NCBI GenBank assembly: GCA_036397035.1
Contig: DASWJS010000031.1
Location: forward strand, 62,001-126,000
From: DASWJS01 sp036397035
GTDB lineage: Bacteria > Actinomycetota > AC-67
Direction of reading: 5' to 3'
DNA: 64,000 nt
The notes beneath the pieces were generated by a model. The model did no database searches. It saw only the letters and a program-made list of their open reading frames with translations, and was not told the DNA's origin. A program made the translations under genes and the position numbers. The stretch's first letter is position 1; each line of letters starts with the position of its first letter. Shown one piece after another: positions 10,436 through 19,075 of the stretch.

Positions 10436-12132
10436 GTCTTCGCCGGACCGCGCGTGCGACCGAGCCGCGAACGGATCAGCCTGAGCACCGGCGCGGCTTC
10501 TTCGACTCGAAATGCCAGCGATAGCAACGCATACGTTACTAGTCCCACCGCCACGCCACCGCCCACCTGGATCGCCTGGCCGCCGAGCGTCGCGACGTCG
10601 ACGGCGCGGCCGATTCCGTCGGCGGCGATCCGCACGACGAGGCCCGTCAGCGCGGCCGCCGCTCCGATGCGAAGGTGCGAACGCAGCAGCCGTCCGCCGT
10701 CCAAGCCCCCGAGCCGCGCGCGCAGGATCAAGCCTCCGACGGTGGCGCCGGTCAGGTAGGAAACCGTGTGCGCGAGCCCCAGCCCGGGAATGTCGAGCAC
10801 GAGGAACAGCGGGACGGCCGACCCGACTTCGGCGCCGACGGCGGCGACGTTGACCAGAAGCGGGGTGCGCGTGTCCTGCATCGCGTAGAAGGCGCGCATG
10901 AGCTGCTGGAAGGCGGCGTAGGCGCCGAGCCCCAGCACCATCAGCACGAACGTGTCGGCGAAGAGGTCGGTCGAAGCGGCGCCGAACACGCCGTGCTCGA
11001 GCAACAGCCGGATGATCGGCCGTCCGAGCGCGACGAAGCCGGCCGCCGCGGGGAGCACGATGAACGCGGTCGCCCGCAGCCCGAGCGACACGCTGTCGCG
11101 CACGGCCGCCCGGTCGCCGCCGACGTGCTGCTCGGCGACGCGGGGAACGAGGTAGGTCATGATGCTCACGGCGAAGAGCCCGTAGGGCAGTTGGTAGAGG
11201 ATCCACGAGTTCTGGTAGGCGGTGACGCCGCCCGCGGTCGCGGCGCCGTTGGCGAGCGCGAAGATCACCCACAGCCCGGCCTGGTTCACGATCACGTAAC
11301 CGAACGAGTATTTCGCGAGGCCGCCCACGCGCCGCACGGCCGGGTGCGTCCAGTCGATCCTGCCGAGCCGATAGCCGCGCCGCAGCCGCACGACCGACGG
11401 CCAATGCGCGATCGTCATCGCGATCACGCCGAGCGTCGTCCCGCCGCCGAGCAGCCAGACGTCGGCGTCCGACAGCGACGCGAGCTGCGGGATGCCGTCG
11501 CCGTGGCGAAAACGGAACAGCGCGAAGGTCCCGGCGACGATCAGGTTGTTGAACACCGGCGCGAACATCGGGATCGCGAAGCGCCGGTGAGCGTTGAGCA
11601 AGCCGGTCAGGACGGCGGTCGCTGCATAGAAGATCATCTGGGGCATGAACAGGCGAAGGAAGAAGGTGCCGGTGGCTTCCTGCTGCGCGCGCAGGACCGG
11701 GTCGTCGATTCCGAACGTGTAGATCTTCATCAGCCACGGCGCGCCGAGGACCGTGATCGCGGCGAAGGCGCCGGAGACGACCACCGCCATGGTGAAGATC
11801 GTCGAGGCGAGCCGCGTCGCCTCCTCGCGCGCTTTCGTCGTGATGTGCTCGACGAAGATCGGCACGAACACCGTGGCGAGGATCTCGCCGAGCACGAGCT
11901 GATAGACGATGTTCGGCAGCGAGTTCGCGAGGTTGTAGGTGTCGGGGAGCTTGGACTCGGTGCCCCCGATCGCCCAGGCGATGACGGCGATACGAAGGAA
12001 GCCGGTCAGTCGCGACGCCGCGGTGCCCGCGCTCATCACCGCGGTCGCGCGGGTGAGCGACGAGCCGCTGGCGGGCGGCGGCGGATCGGCGTCTGCGGCT
12101 CCGGGCGGCGGCCCGACCGGCGTGTCGGCCAT
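10432..12132 (-). CDS. murJ: Lipid II flippase MurJ (MviN)
   Basis: 566 residues with about 14 membrane helices and a proline-rich cytoplasmic N-terminus. It flips lipid-linked peptidoglycan precursor across the membrane. Characteristic stretches are SRLTGFLRI near residue 40 and the LPNIVYQLVLGEI segment. Unlike mycobacterial MviN it has no C-terminal kinase-like or outer domain; these are encoded separately downstream. ATG at 12132 has TACGCT ending 9 nt before it. The DUF6049 gene stops 14 bp upstream, so murJ probably is also read from that promoter. Confidence 0.95.
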   Translation of the reverse strand: MADTPVGPPPGAADADPPPPASGSSLTRATAVMSAGTAASRLTGFLRIAVIAWAIGGTESKLPDTYNLANSLPNIVYQLVLGEILATVFVPIFVEHITTKAREEATRLASTIFTMAVVVSGAFAAITVLGAPWLMKIYTFGIDDPVLRAQQEATGTFFLRLFMPQMIFYAATAVLTGLLNAHRRFAIPMFAPVFNNLIVAGTFALFRFRHGDGIPQLASLSDADVWLLGGGTTLGVIAMTIAHWPSVVRLRRGYRLGRIDWTHPAVRRVGGLAKYSFGYVIVNQAGLWVIFALANGAATAGGVTAYQNSWILYQLPYGLFAVSIMTYLVPRVAEQHVGGDRAAVRDSVSLGLRATAFIVLPAAAGFVALGRPIIRLLLEHGVFGAASTDLFADTFVLMVLGLGAYAAFQQLMRAFYAMQDTRTPLLVNVAAVGAEVGSAVPLFLVLDIPGLGLAHTVSYLTGATVGGLILRARLGGLDGGRLLRSHLRIGAAAALTGLVVRIAADGIGRAVDVATLGGQAIQVGGGVAVGLVTYALLSLAFRVEEAAPVLRLIRSRLGRTRGPAKT

Positions 12133-12146
12133 CGGCGGCGAGCGTA

Positions 12147-14039
12147 TCAGCGGGCTTGTTCGTCAACCCGCGCGGCGGAGCGTCGCCCGCGGAAGCTCCG
12201 CAGCGCCGAAGCGAGCAACAGGAATGCGCCGCCGCCGACGACGAAGATCAGCGCGACGCGGCTCACGGCGGTCGATCGCAGGATCAGCCGGCCCGACCCG
12301 ACGATCGCCTCCCCGTCGGGCGTCTCCAGCGTGACGCGGATCGGGTACGACCCGGTGGACCGGGCCTCGACCGGGATCGAAAGCGTGGTGAGCGTCTCCG
12401 CGGGAAGCTCGACCACTTGTGCGGCCCCTTCCGGGAAGCCGAGCCGCGGTCCCCCGTCAAGGCGCACCTGGACGTGCATGGGGAACGGGTTGGCGTTGTT
12501 GATCGACAGCGGCGCCGAGCCCGTCCGGGACGTGAGCGTGATGTGTCGTTCGGCGATGGTCAGTCCGTCCAGGATCTCGTCGATGCGCGAACGCACGGTC
12601 TGTGCGAGCCGCTCGCCTTCCTCGGGTGTCTGGGCCTGCGCGAGCAGCAACGTGCGGTCCAACGCGGTCTGCTCGGGGAAGGGGTCGGCGACGACCGCGA
12701 GCAGCACGTCGATCTCGCCCCGCGCGCGCCGGACGGTCTCCAGGTAGGGCGCGTCCTCCTTCACGGGCTGCACGAGGCGAAGCGGCTCGCCTTGGGGCGG
12801 CAGCGTTTCGGCGGCCCGGGACGCGGTGACGAGCCGGACCCACGGCGCCGACTCGAGGCCGCCCAGGACCGTGCCGAGCGCGCCGGCCGACAGGGCGGAC
12901 GGCAGCGTCATCACGATCAGCCGGTCGGGGGCGTTGAGGGGAAGCTCCTGCCAGGTGCCGAGCGTCTCGGCGACGATCGCGTTGGCGAGCGACACGGCTC
13001 CGCCCGCGGCGATGCGCTCCGCCAGCGGCTCATCCGGCAGCAAGCCGACCGTCCCGCCCGCCACCTCCACCGGCCGGCTCGGGCCGAAGGAGGCGGGCTC
13101 GAACGGCTCGGCCGGCTGGTCGGCCAGCAACGAAGGATCGACCAGCGTGCCGGTGACGCCGAGGGTCGAGAGCGCCGCGAGGCTCGCCTGGTCCACCGCC
13201 CCGTCGGCCGCCACGAGGAAGCCGTCGTTCACGGTGACGCCGAGGTGCTCGGCAAGGACCGAGCGGCCCACGCCGACCTGGCGGAGGAGTTCGCTTTCCA
13301 GGCGGTGCGCGGTCAGGGAACGGACGTCGAGCGGCGCGTAGGGGACGGTGGCGACTTCATGCCCTGCGACCGCCTGCTTGATCGCCTCGAGGGCTACAAG
13401 CTCGGCGCCGGCGCCGGCCGCAAGCTCGTCCACGACGGCGGGACTGGGCGCGATCGTGATCGCCGCGAAGGGATGACGCTCGATCGCCTGGGCGTAGCGA
13501 GTCAGCCGAGCGAGCTGCGTGTCGGAAAGGCCGGGCTGCTTGCCGAGCGGCACGATGACCGACACGTTCAGCCTTCCCGCTTCGCTCGGCGGGAAGAACG
13601 GGATCACCCACTGGCTTACGACCGCGCCGCCCGGGTACTCCAGGGTGATGCTCGCCGGATAGATCCCGCGTGCGGTCAGGACGCGATCGAGCCGGCGCTC
13701 GATCACGACGCGGACGGTCGTGCCCGGCCCGGCGCCGGGCACCGGCTCGACGAACGTCGCGACGACCGCGCCCGTCTGCGGCGAGTCGAGCGCGGCGCGC
13801 AGCGCCGAGCGCGTCAAGACCGGCGCGCGCAACTGGACGACGACGCGAGCGTCGGTGAGCGGGTCGGTCCCTTCGTTGCGGACCTGCGCGCGAATGACGA
13901 GCGGGTGGCGCGCATCCGTATAGGGGCTGATCGAGGCGACGACGAGCCGCGCGGGCGGCTCCTGCGCGCGCGCGCCGGGGGCGAGAAGGAGCGCCGCCAC
14001 CCCGAGAAGGATCGGTACGGCAAGTCGTCGCGTCGACAC
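12147..14039 (-). CDS. Secreted, membrane-anchored DUF6049 protein
   Basis: 630 residues: signal peptide (1-25, ending ARA), a long exported region with beta-sandwich parts, and a C-terminal membrane helix (about 598-617) with a basic tail. It matches the DUF6049 proteins encoded beside murJ in actinobacteria (the Rv3909 position), which are thought to serve the cell envelope; the activity is unknown. The GTG at 14039 lies exactly 7 nt after TAGCAT, a leaderless start. This promoter probably drives the whole murJ-to-trxB series. Confidence 0.88.
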   Translation of the reverse strand: MSTRRLAVPILLGVAALLLAPGARAQEPPARLVVASISPYTDARHPLVIRAQVRNEGTDPLTDARVVVQLRAPVLTRSALRAALDSPQTGAVVATFVEPVPGAGPGTTVRVVIERRLDRVLTARGIYPASITLEYPGGAVVSQWVIPFFPPSEAGRLNVSVIVPLGKQPGLSDTQLARLTRYAQAIERHPFAAITIAPSPAVVDELAAGAGAELVALEAIKQAVAGHEVATVPYAPLDVRSLTAHRLESELLRQVGVGRSVLAEHLGVTVNDGFLVAADGAVDQASLAALSTLGVTGTLVDPSLLADQPAEPFEPASFGPSRPVEVAGGTVGLLPDEPLAERIAAGGAVSLANAIVAETLGTWQELPLNAPDRLIVMTLPSALSAGALGTVLGGLESAPWVRLVTASRAAETLPPQGEPLRLVQPVKEDAPYLETVRRARGEIDVLLAVVADPFPEQTALDRTLLLAQAQTPEEGERLAQTVRSRIDEILDGLTIAERHITLTSRTGSAPLSINNANPFPMHVQVRLDGGPRLGFPEGAAQVVELPAETLTTLSIPVEARSTGSYPIRVTLETPDGEAIVGSGRLILRSTAVSRVALIFVVGGGAFLLLASALRSFRGRRSAARVDEQAR

Positions 14040-14075
14040 CCGGCGATGCTACCGCCAGGGGTAGGCTCCCGATCG

Positions 14076-14438
14076 GTGTCGCGCGCGAACGTGGTCAAGG
14101 CCCTCGCCTTCGGCGTGGTGGGCGGTCTCGTCTCGGGCCTGCTGGGCGTCGGGGGCGGGATCGTGCTCGTCCCCGCCCTGGTGCTCGGGCTCGGCGTCGA
14201 GCAGCGCACCGCGCACGCGACCTCCCTGGCGGCCATCATCCCGATCGGACTGGTCGGCGGCGTCATCTACGCGCTCGACGACCGTGGGATCCACGCGGGT
14301 TTCGCGGCCGCGCTCGCCGCGGGCGCGATCGTCGGCGCGCCGCTCGGCGTGCGCGCGCTGTCCAGGACGCCCGAGTGGGTGCTGCGGCTCGCCTTCGTCG
14401 CCGCGACGCTCGCAGCCGGCGTGAAGCTGATCGTCTAG
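14076..14438 (+). CDS. Half-size TauE/SafE-type permease, first half
   Basis: 120 residues with about four membrane helices. It has the family's loop motif GLLGVGGGI near residue 23. TauE/SafE (DUF81) transporters, which move sulfonates, sulfite or other organic anions, are normally about 250 residues with this motif once in each of two repeats. Here each repeat is its own gene. GTG 14076 follows TAGGCT by 9 nt. The stop TAG is followed directly by the ATG of the second half. Confidence 0.85.
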   Translation: MSRANVVKALAFGVVGGLVSGLLGVGGGIVLVPALVLGLGVEQRTAHATSLAAIIPIGLVGGVIYALDDRGIHAGFAAALAAGAIVGAPLGVRALSRTPEWVLRLAFVAATLAAGVKLIV

Positions 14439-14858
14439 ATGAGCGGGGCCGACGTCGTCATCGCCGTCCTCACCGGACTCGTCGCGGGGGGCTATGCGGG
14501 CCTGCTCGGGGTGGGCGGCGGCATCGTGATGGTCCCGGTGATGGTGATCCTGCTCGGGTTGGAGCAGCAGGTGGCGCAGGGCACGTCGCTGGTCGTGATC
14601 ATCGTCACCGCGACGGCCGGGACGGTGGCGAACGCGCGGCGCAAGCAGTTGGACGGCCGGCTCGCGGCGCTGCTCGGCATCGGAGGCGTGGCCGGTTCCG
14701 TGGCCGGCGCCCTGCTGGCGGTGCAGGTCTTGGGCGAGGACGCTCTGAAGCGCGTCTTCGGCGCCGTCCTGGTGACAGTCGCCGTCCGAATGCTGGTCCC
14801 GGCTCTCCGACCTCGGGAAAGCGGACGCTTCAACACGAAAGGTCCCTCCGCGGAGTAA
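14439..14858 (+). CDS. Half-size TauE/SafE-type permease, second half
   Basis: 139 residues with about four membrane helices and its own GLLGVGGGIV motif near residue 23, plus a charged tail. It begins at the base after the stop codon of the first half (TAG-ATG), so the two are made in equal amounts and probably assemble as a heterodimer. There is no sign of decay in either half. Substrate unknown. Confidence 0.85.
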   Translation: MSGADVVIAVLTGLVAGGYAGLLGVGGGIVMVPVMVILLGLEQQVAQGTSLVVIIVTATAGTVANARRKQLDGRLAALLGIGGVAGSVAGALLAVQVLGEDALKRVFGAVLVTVAVRMLVPALRPRESGRFNTKGPSAE

Positions 14859-14925
14859 AGGCGACCCCCCGCCGCTCCGATTCCTAACAGAGACGGTGCG
14901 GGCCGCCGCACCCAGGAAGGGATCC

Positions 14926-15996
14926 GTGGAGATCGACGTACTCCTGCGCGCCGCCGCCGAGCACACGGCGTCGGACGTTCATATCCGCTCGGGCGGCTAT
15001 GCCTACATGCGCGTCGACGGCGACCTGTTCCCGGTCGAGGGCGATCCCCTCACCGCCGAGGACGTCGAGCGGCTGGTGTACTCGATGCTCTCCGACGCCC
15101 AGATCGAGCGCTTCCAGCGCGACAGCGAGATCGACTTCGCCTACACCGTGGACGGCGTGGGCCGGTTCCGCGTCAACGTGTTCCGCCAGCGCGGCGTGCT
15201 CGGCGCGGCGATCCGCCGGGTGCCCACGGGGACGGCGTCCTTCGAGTCGCTCGGGCTGCCGCCCTCGGTGCGCACGCTCGCCGAGGAGCGGCGCGGGCTC
15301 GTCCTGGTCACCGGGATGACGGGATCCGGCAAGACGACGACGACCGCGGCGATGGTCGACCACATCAACATGACGCGGCGCTGCCACATCGTCTCGATCG
15401 AGGACCCGATCGAGGTCGTGCACGCCGACAAGATGGCGATCGTCGACCAGCGCGAGATCGGGCTCGACACCGCGGACTTCCACACGGCGCTGAAGTACGT
15501 GGCGCGCCAAGACCCGGACGTGATCTTCATCGGCGAGATGCGCGACGTCGAGACCGTTCGCGCCGCGCTGCAGGCGGCCTCGACCGGGCACCTGGTCATC
15601 TCGACGCTGCACACGCTGGACGCGACCGAGACCGTGAACCGCATCATCGACTTCTTCCCGCCGCACCAGCAGACGCAGGCGCGCCTGTCGCTCGCCGGGA
15701 CGCTTCGCGGCGTGATCAGCCAGCGTCTCATGGTTCGCGCCGACGGCAAGGGGCGGATCCCCGCGATCGAGGTGCTCGTTTCCAACGGGCGCGTGGTCGA
15801 CATGATCATGAACCCCGACCAGACGCACATGATCGAGGAGGTCATCGCCGAAGGCGAGTACTACGGCATGCAGACCTTCGACCAGCACCTCATGCGCCTG
15901 TTCAAGGAAGGGACCGTGTCGTTCGAAGAGGCGATGGCGAACGCCACGAGCCCCGCCGACTTCACCGTGCTCGTCCGCCAAGCCGGCCTGGCCTAG
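14926..15996 (+). CDS. pilT: PilT-like type IV pilus retraction ATPase
   Basis: 356 residues. A hexameric ATPase that disassembles type IV pili. Walker A GMTGSGKTTT at about 130, Asp box IEDPIEVVH, Walker B IFIGEMRD and the His box STLHTLDATET are all present, with the N-terminal PAS-like SDVHIRSG. The GTG at 14926 is chosen because AGGAAGG lies 7 nt upstream; an in-frame GTG at 14896 has none. No other pilus gene is in the window, so its partner pilus must be encoded elsewhere. Confidence 0.92.
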   Translation: MEIDVLLRAAAEHTASDVHIRSGGYAYMRVDGDLFPVEGDPLTAEDVERLVYSMLSDAQIERFQRDSEIDFAYTVDGVGRFRVNVFRQRGVLGAAIRRVPTGTASFESLGLPPSVRTLAEERRGLVLVTGMTGSGKTTTTAAMVDHINMTRRCHIVSIEDPIEVVHADKMAIVDQREIGLDTADFHTALKYVARQDPDVIFIGEMRDVETVRAALQAASTGHLVISTLHTLDATETVNRIIDFFPPHQQTQARLSLAGTLRGVISQRLMVRADGKGRIPAIEVLVSNGRVVDMIMNPDQTHMIEEVIAEGEYYGMQTFDQHLMRLFKEGTVSFEEAMANATSPADFTVLVRQAGLA

Positions 15997-16027
15997 TCCT
16001 GCCCGCGCGCGCGGGTACCCTGGTGGC

Positions 16028-17488
16028 ATGCCGATCCCGCCCGAGATGGCTGCTCGTTTGCGCGAGCTGCTCGTCGTGCCGCCGGTGGCCGAGGACCTGG
16101 CGCGCCGCTTTCAGGACGCCGGACGCGAGCTGTACCTCGTCGGCGGCAGCGTCCGCGACGCGCTGCTGCGGCGGGCGCACGACGACTTGGACTTCACCAC
16201 CGACGCCCGGCCCGAGGAGGTGTTGGAGATCCTGTCCGGCTGGCACGAGGGGACCTGGCTGCAAGGGGTGAAGTTCGGCACGGTCGGCGTGCAGAAGGAC
16301 GGGCGCCGCCTGGAGATCACGACGTTCCGAGCCGAAACCTACGACCCCGCGTCGCGCAAGCCGATGGTCGAGCACGTCGGCTCGATCGAGGACGACCTCG
16401 CGCGCCGCGACTTCACCGTCAACGCGATGGCCGTCCGCTTGCCCGACCGGACCTTCATCGACCCGCACGGCGGCGTGAACGACCTCGCCGGCAAGACGCT
16501 CCGCACGCCGGGCGCGCCGGAGGACTCCTTCGACGACGACCCGTTGCGGATGCTGCGCGCGGCGCGGTTCGTCGCGCAGCTCGGGCTGGTGCCCGACGAC
16601 GGCGTCGTGCGGGCGATGCGCGCGATGGCCGGCCGGCTGCGGATCGTCTCGGCCGAGCGAATCCGCGACGAGCTGCTGAAGCTGCTGGACGCCCGGCGGC
16701 CGTCGGGTGGGCTGCTGCTGGCAACCGAGACCGGCCTCAGCGAGACGTTCCTGCCCGAGCTGCCCGCGCTGAAGCTCGAACAGGATCCGATCCATCAACA
16801 CAAGGACGTGTTCGCGCACACGCTTGCCGTCGTCGATCGCATCGCCGCGACCGACCCCGGGCCCGAGCCCGACACCGTGCTGCGCATGGCGGGGCTGCTC
16901 CACGACGTCGGCAAGCCCGCGACGCGCCGCTTCGAGCCCGACGGCGTCTCGTTCCATCACCACGAGGTAGTCGGCGCGCGCATGGCGCGCGAGCGGCTCG
17001 AGGCGCTGCGCGTTCCGAGCGACTTCGTCGGCGACTGTTGCGAGCTGATCGAAATGCACCTTCGCTTCCACGGCTTCAGCCAGGGCTGGACGGACTCGGC
17101 GGTCCGCCGCTACGTACGCGACGCCGGCCCGCTGCTCGACCGGTTGAACAGGCTCGTGCGGGCGGACTGCACGACGCGCAACAAGATGCGCGCCCGCAAG
17201 CTCCAGATCGCGATGGACCAGTTCGAGGAGCGCATCGCCCGGCTTGCCGCCGAGGAGGACCTCGCTCGCATCCGCCCGCCGCTCGACGGGCACGAGGTCA
17301 TGGCCTTCCTGGGGATCGGGCCGGGCCGTCAGGTCGGCGAGGCCCTCGACATGCTGCTCGAGCACCGCTTGGAGCACGGCGAGTACGGCCCCGACGAGGG
17401 GTACGAGCTGCTCGGCGTCTGGGCGCGCGAGCGCGGCATCGGCCCCGGGTCCACCGTGCCCGCCGGACCGGCTGGTTCCGGGGACTGA
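16028..17488 (+). CDS. pcnA: CCA tRNA nucleotidyltransferase with HD domain
   Basis: 486 residues. Adds or repairs the 3' CCA of tRNAs. The nucleotidyltransferase head has GGSVRDALL near residue 39 and the metal-binding DLDF near 54. An HD phosphohydrolase domain follows (LLHDVGKP near 290), as in actinobacterial enzymes. ATG 16028 lies 7 nt after TACCCT (16016-16021), a leaderless start. In mycobacteria this gene neighbours the DUF6049-murJ series; here pilT and the split permease lie between. Confidence 0.94.
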   Translation: MPIPPEMAARLRELLVVPPVAEDLARRFQDAGRELYLVGGSVRDALLRRAHDDLDFTTDARPEEVLEILSGWHEGTWLQGVKFGTVGVQKDGRRLEITTFRAETYDPASRKPMVEHVGSIEDDLARRDFTVNAMAVRLPDRTFIDPHGGVNDLAGKTLRTPGAPEDSFDDDPLRMLRAARFVAQLGLVPDDGVVRAMRAMAGRLRIVSAERIRDELLKLLDARRPSGGLLLATETGLSETFLPELPALKLEQDPIHQHKDVFAHTLAVVDRIAATDPGPEPDTVLRMAGLLHDVGKPATRRFEPDGVSFHHHEVVGARMARERLEALRVPSDFVGDCCELIEMHLRFHGFSQGWTDSAVRRYVRDAGPLLDRLNRLVRADCTTRNKMRARKLQIAMDQFEERIARLAAEEDLARIRPPLDGHEVMAFLGIGPGRQVGEALDMLLEHRLEHGEYGPDEGYELLGVWARERGIGPGSTVPAGPAGSGD

Positions 17489-17547
17489 TACGCCGCTAGA
17501 GTGGCGCGTGGCGCCCGCCGGACCGGCGGCTCGGGGGAGGAGGAGCC

Positions 17548-18285
17548 ATGGGCAATCCCGTCGTTCACTTCGAAATCAACTCGAAGATGCCGAGGGAGCT
17601 GCACGCGTTCTACACGAAGCTCTTCGGCTGGAGCATCAACGACGACAACCCGATGGAGTACGGGCTCGTCGACACCAACGGCGGCACGGGGATCAACGGC
17701 GGCATCGGGCCCGCGCAGGGCCCCAGCGGCGTCGTGTGGTACGTCGAGGTGCCCGACGTCGACGCGTCGCTGCAGACGATCGCCGGGCTCGGCGGCACGA
17801 CCGTGATGCCGAAGACCCACGTCATGGAGGGAGTCACGGTCGGCGTGTTCTCCGACCCGCAGGGCAACGTCGTCGGGCTCGTAGAGGCGGCCGAGCCGCA
17901 ACCGGGGATGGACTACGGCCCGACGAAGGGGAAGGGCGCGCCGGTGACGCACGCGGAGGTGCTCGGCACCGACGGCGCGGCCTTGCAGTCCTTTTACAGT
18001 TCGGCGTTCGGCTGGGAGCTTCAGACCTACGAGGACTACGGCATGTTCGGGCCCGTGGACGGCAAGGGCGTCGGGGGCGGCGTCGGGAAGTCCCAAGGCG
18101 ACCCGGTCGTGACGTTCTATGTCGAGGTGCCCGACCTCCAGGCGACGCTGGACAAGGCCGCCTCGCTCGGCGGCAAGACCGTCATGGAGCCGCAGACCGT
18201 CGGGACCGAGCCGGCGACCGTCGCGATCGCAGCCTTCCGCGACCCGGAGGGCAACCTCGTGGGCTTGGCGAAGTCGGCCTCGTAG
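17548..18285 (+). CDS. Two-domain VOC (glyoxalase/bleomycin-resistance fold) protein
   Basis: 245 residues made of two VOC modules (about 1-120 and 128-245), each ending in a D-P-[EQ]-G-N-x-V-G-L signature. Such proteins bind a divalent metal and act as lyases, dioxygenases or hydroxylase components; several actinobacterial relatives are annotated as 27-kDa antigen-like hydroxylases. The substrate is unknown. ATG 17548 follows GGGGGAGGAGGAG. It converges on sodN, whose stop is 4 bp away. Confidence 0.9.
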   Translation: MGNPVVHFEINSKMPRELHAFYTKLFGWSINDDNPMEYGLVDTNGGTGINGGIGPAQGPSGVVWYVEVPDVDASLQTIAGLGGTTVMPKTHVMEGVTVGVFSDPQGNVVGLVEAAEPQPGMDYGPTKGKGAPVTHAEVLGTDGAALQSFYSSAFGWELQTYEDYGMFGPVDGKGVGGGVGKSQGDPVVTFYVEVPDLQATLDKAASLGGKTVMEPQTVGTEPATVAIAAFRDPEGNLVGLAKSAS

Positions 18286-18289
18286 CGGC

Positions 18290-18685
18290 CTACTTCTTCG
18301 TGTCCCAGAAGACCTTGTCGATCTGACCGACCAGGTCGAGCAGCTTCTGGCCCTCGGCGGGGTCGTTGGTCTTCTTGCACGCGCCGGCCGACTTCGTCGC
18401 CTCCCAGAACAGCGTGTGCAGTTCCGGGTGCGCCTCGAGGTGCTCGGGCTTGAAGTAGTCGGTCCACAGCACCCACAGGTGGTGCTTGACCATGTCGGCG
18501 CGCTCCTCCTTGATCGCGACCGCGCGCGCCTGGAAGACCGGGTCGTCGGAGCCGTTGTGCTTCTCCTGGCACGCCTTCACCGACTCGGCCTCGATGCGAG
18601 CCTGCGCCGGGTCGTAGACCCCGCAGGGCAGGTCGCAGTGCGCGCGGACGATTCGTGATGGGGACAGCCATTGCATGAGCGTCAT
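18290..18685 (-). CDS. sodN: Nickel superoxide dismutase precursor
   Basis: 131 residues. Converts superoxide to oxygen and peroxide. The nickel hook HCDLPCGVY begins at residue 16; the family needs the propeptide before His removed so that the new N-terminus and the two cysteines bind nickel. The 15-residue propeptide is present and its protease, sodX, is divergently encoded. ATG 18685 is preferred to the second ATG (18676) since GGAGGAA precedes it by suitable spacing. The remaining four-helix body matches the family in length. Confidence 0.97.
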   Translation of the reverse strand: MTLMQWLSPSRIVRAHCDLPCGVYDPAQARIEAESVKACQEKHNGSDDPVFQARAVAIKEERADMVKHHLWVLWTDYFKPEHLEAHPELHTLFWEATKSAGACKKTNDPAEGQKLLDLVGQIDKVFWDTKK

Positions 18686-18751
18686 GAGCGTTCCTCCCTC
18701 CCGTCGAAGGTCCAGGTATATCACTCGCTCGCCCGCGGCTACCATCCGGTC

Positions 18752-19072
18752 GTGCCCTGGTTCCCCGTTCGCGTGCGCGGCGACTCGATGCTTCCCACGC
18801 TGCGCGACGGCGATTTCCTCGCGGTGCGTTCGCTCCGAGCGGGCGAGCCGCGCCCCGGCCAGATCGTCGTCGCGGTTCGGGACGGCGCCGAGATCGTCAA
18901 GCGCGTCGGCCCTGCGCCCGAGCCGCTCGCCCCCGGAACCTTCTGGCTGGAAGGCGACAACAAGCGGGCCTCGACCGACTCCCGCACGGGCGGGCCCTTC
19001 GATCGCGAGCACATCGCCGGGATCGTTCGTCTGCGCTACTGGCCGCCGACTGGAATGCGTCTGCTGCGCTGA
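18752..19072 (+). CDS. sodX: Nickel-type superoxide dismutase maturation protease
   Basis: 106 residues of the S24/S26 serine peptidase fold. The Ser/Lys pair is visible as S12 in GDSMLPT and K50 in IVKRVG, followed by the signal-peptidase box EGDNKRASTDSR. It lacks a membrane helix, as expected for SodX, which acts on cytosolic pro-SodN. GTG 18752 lies exactly 7 nt after TACCAT. Its start is only 66 bp from that of sodN, so both promoters lie in this gap. Confidence 0.92.
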   Translation: MPWFPVRVRGDSMLPTLRDGDFLAVRSLRAGEPRPGQIVVAVRDGAEIVKRVGPAPEPLAPGTFWLEGDNKRASTDSRTGGPFDREHIAGIVRLRYWPPTGMRLLR

Positions 19073-19075
19073 GGC

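Noticed and set aside
18686..18751. Nur (nickel) operator between sodN and sodX
   Set aside because: The gap lacks a convincing TGCAA-N5-TTGCA-like repeat; nickel control cannot be claimed from sequence.
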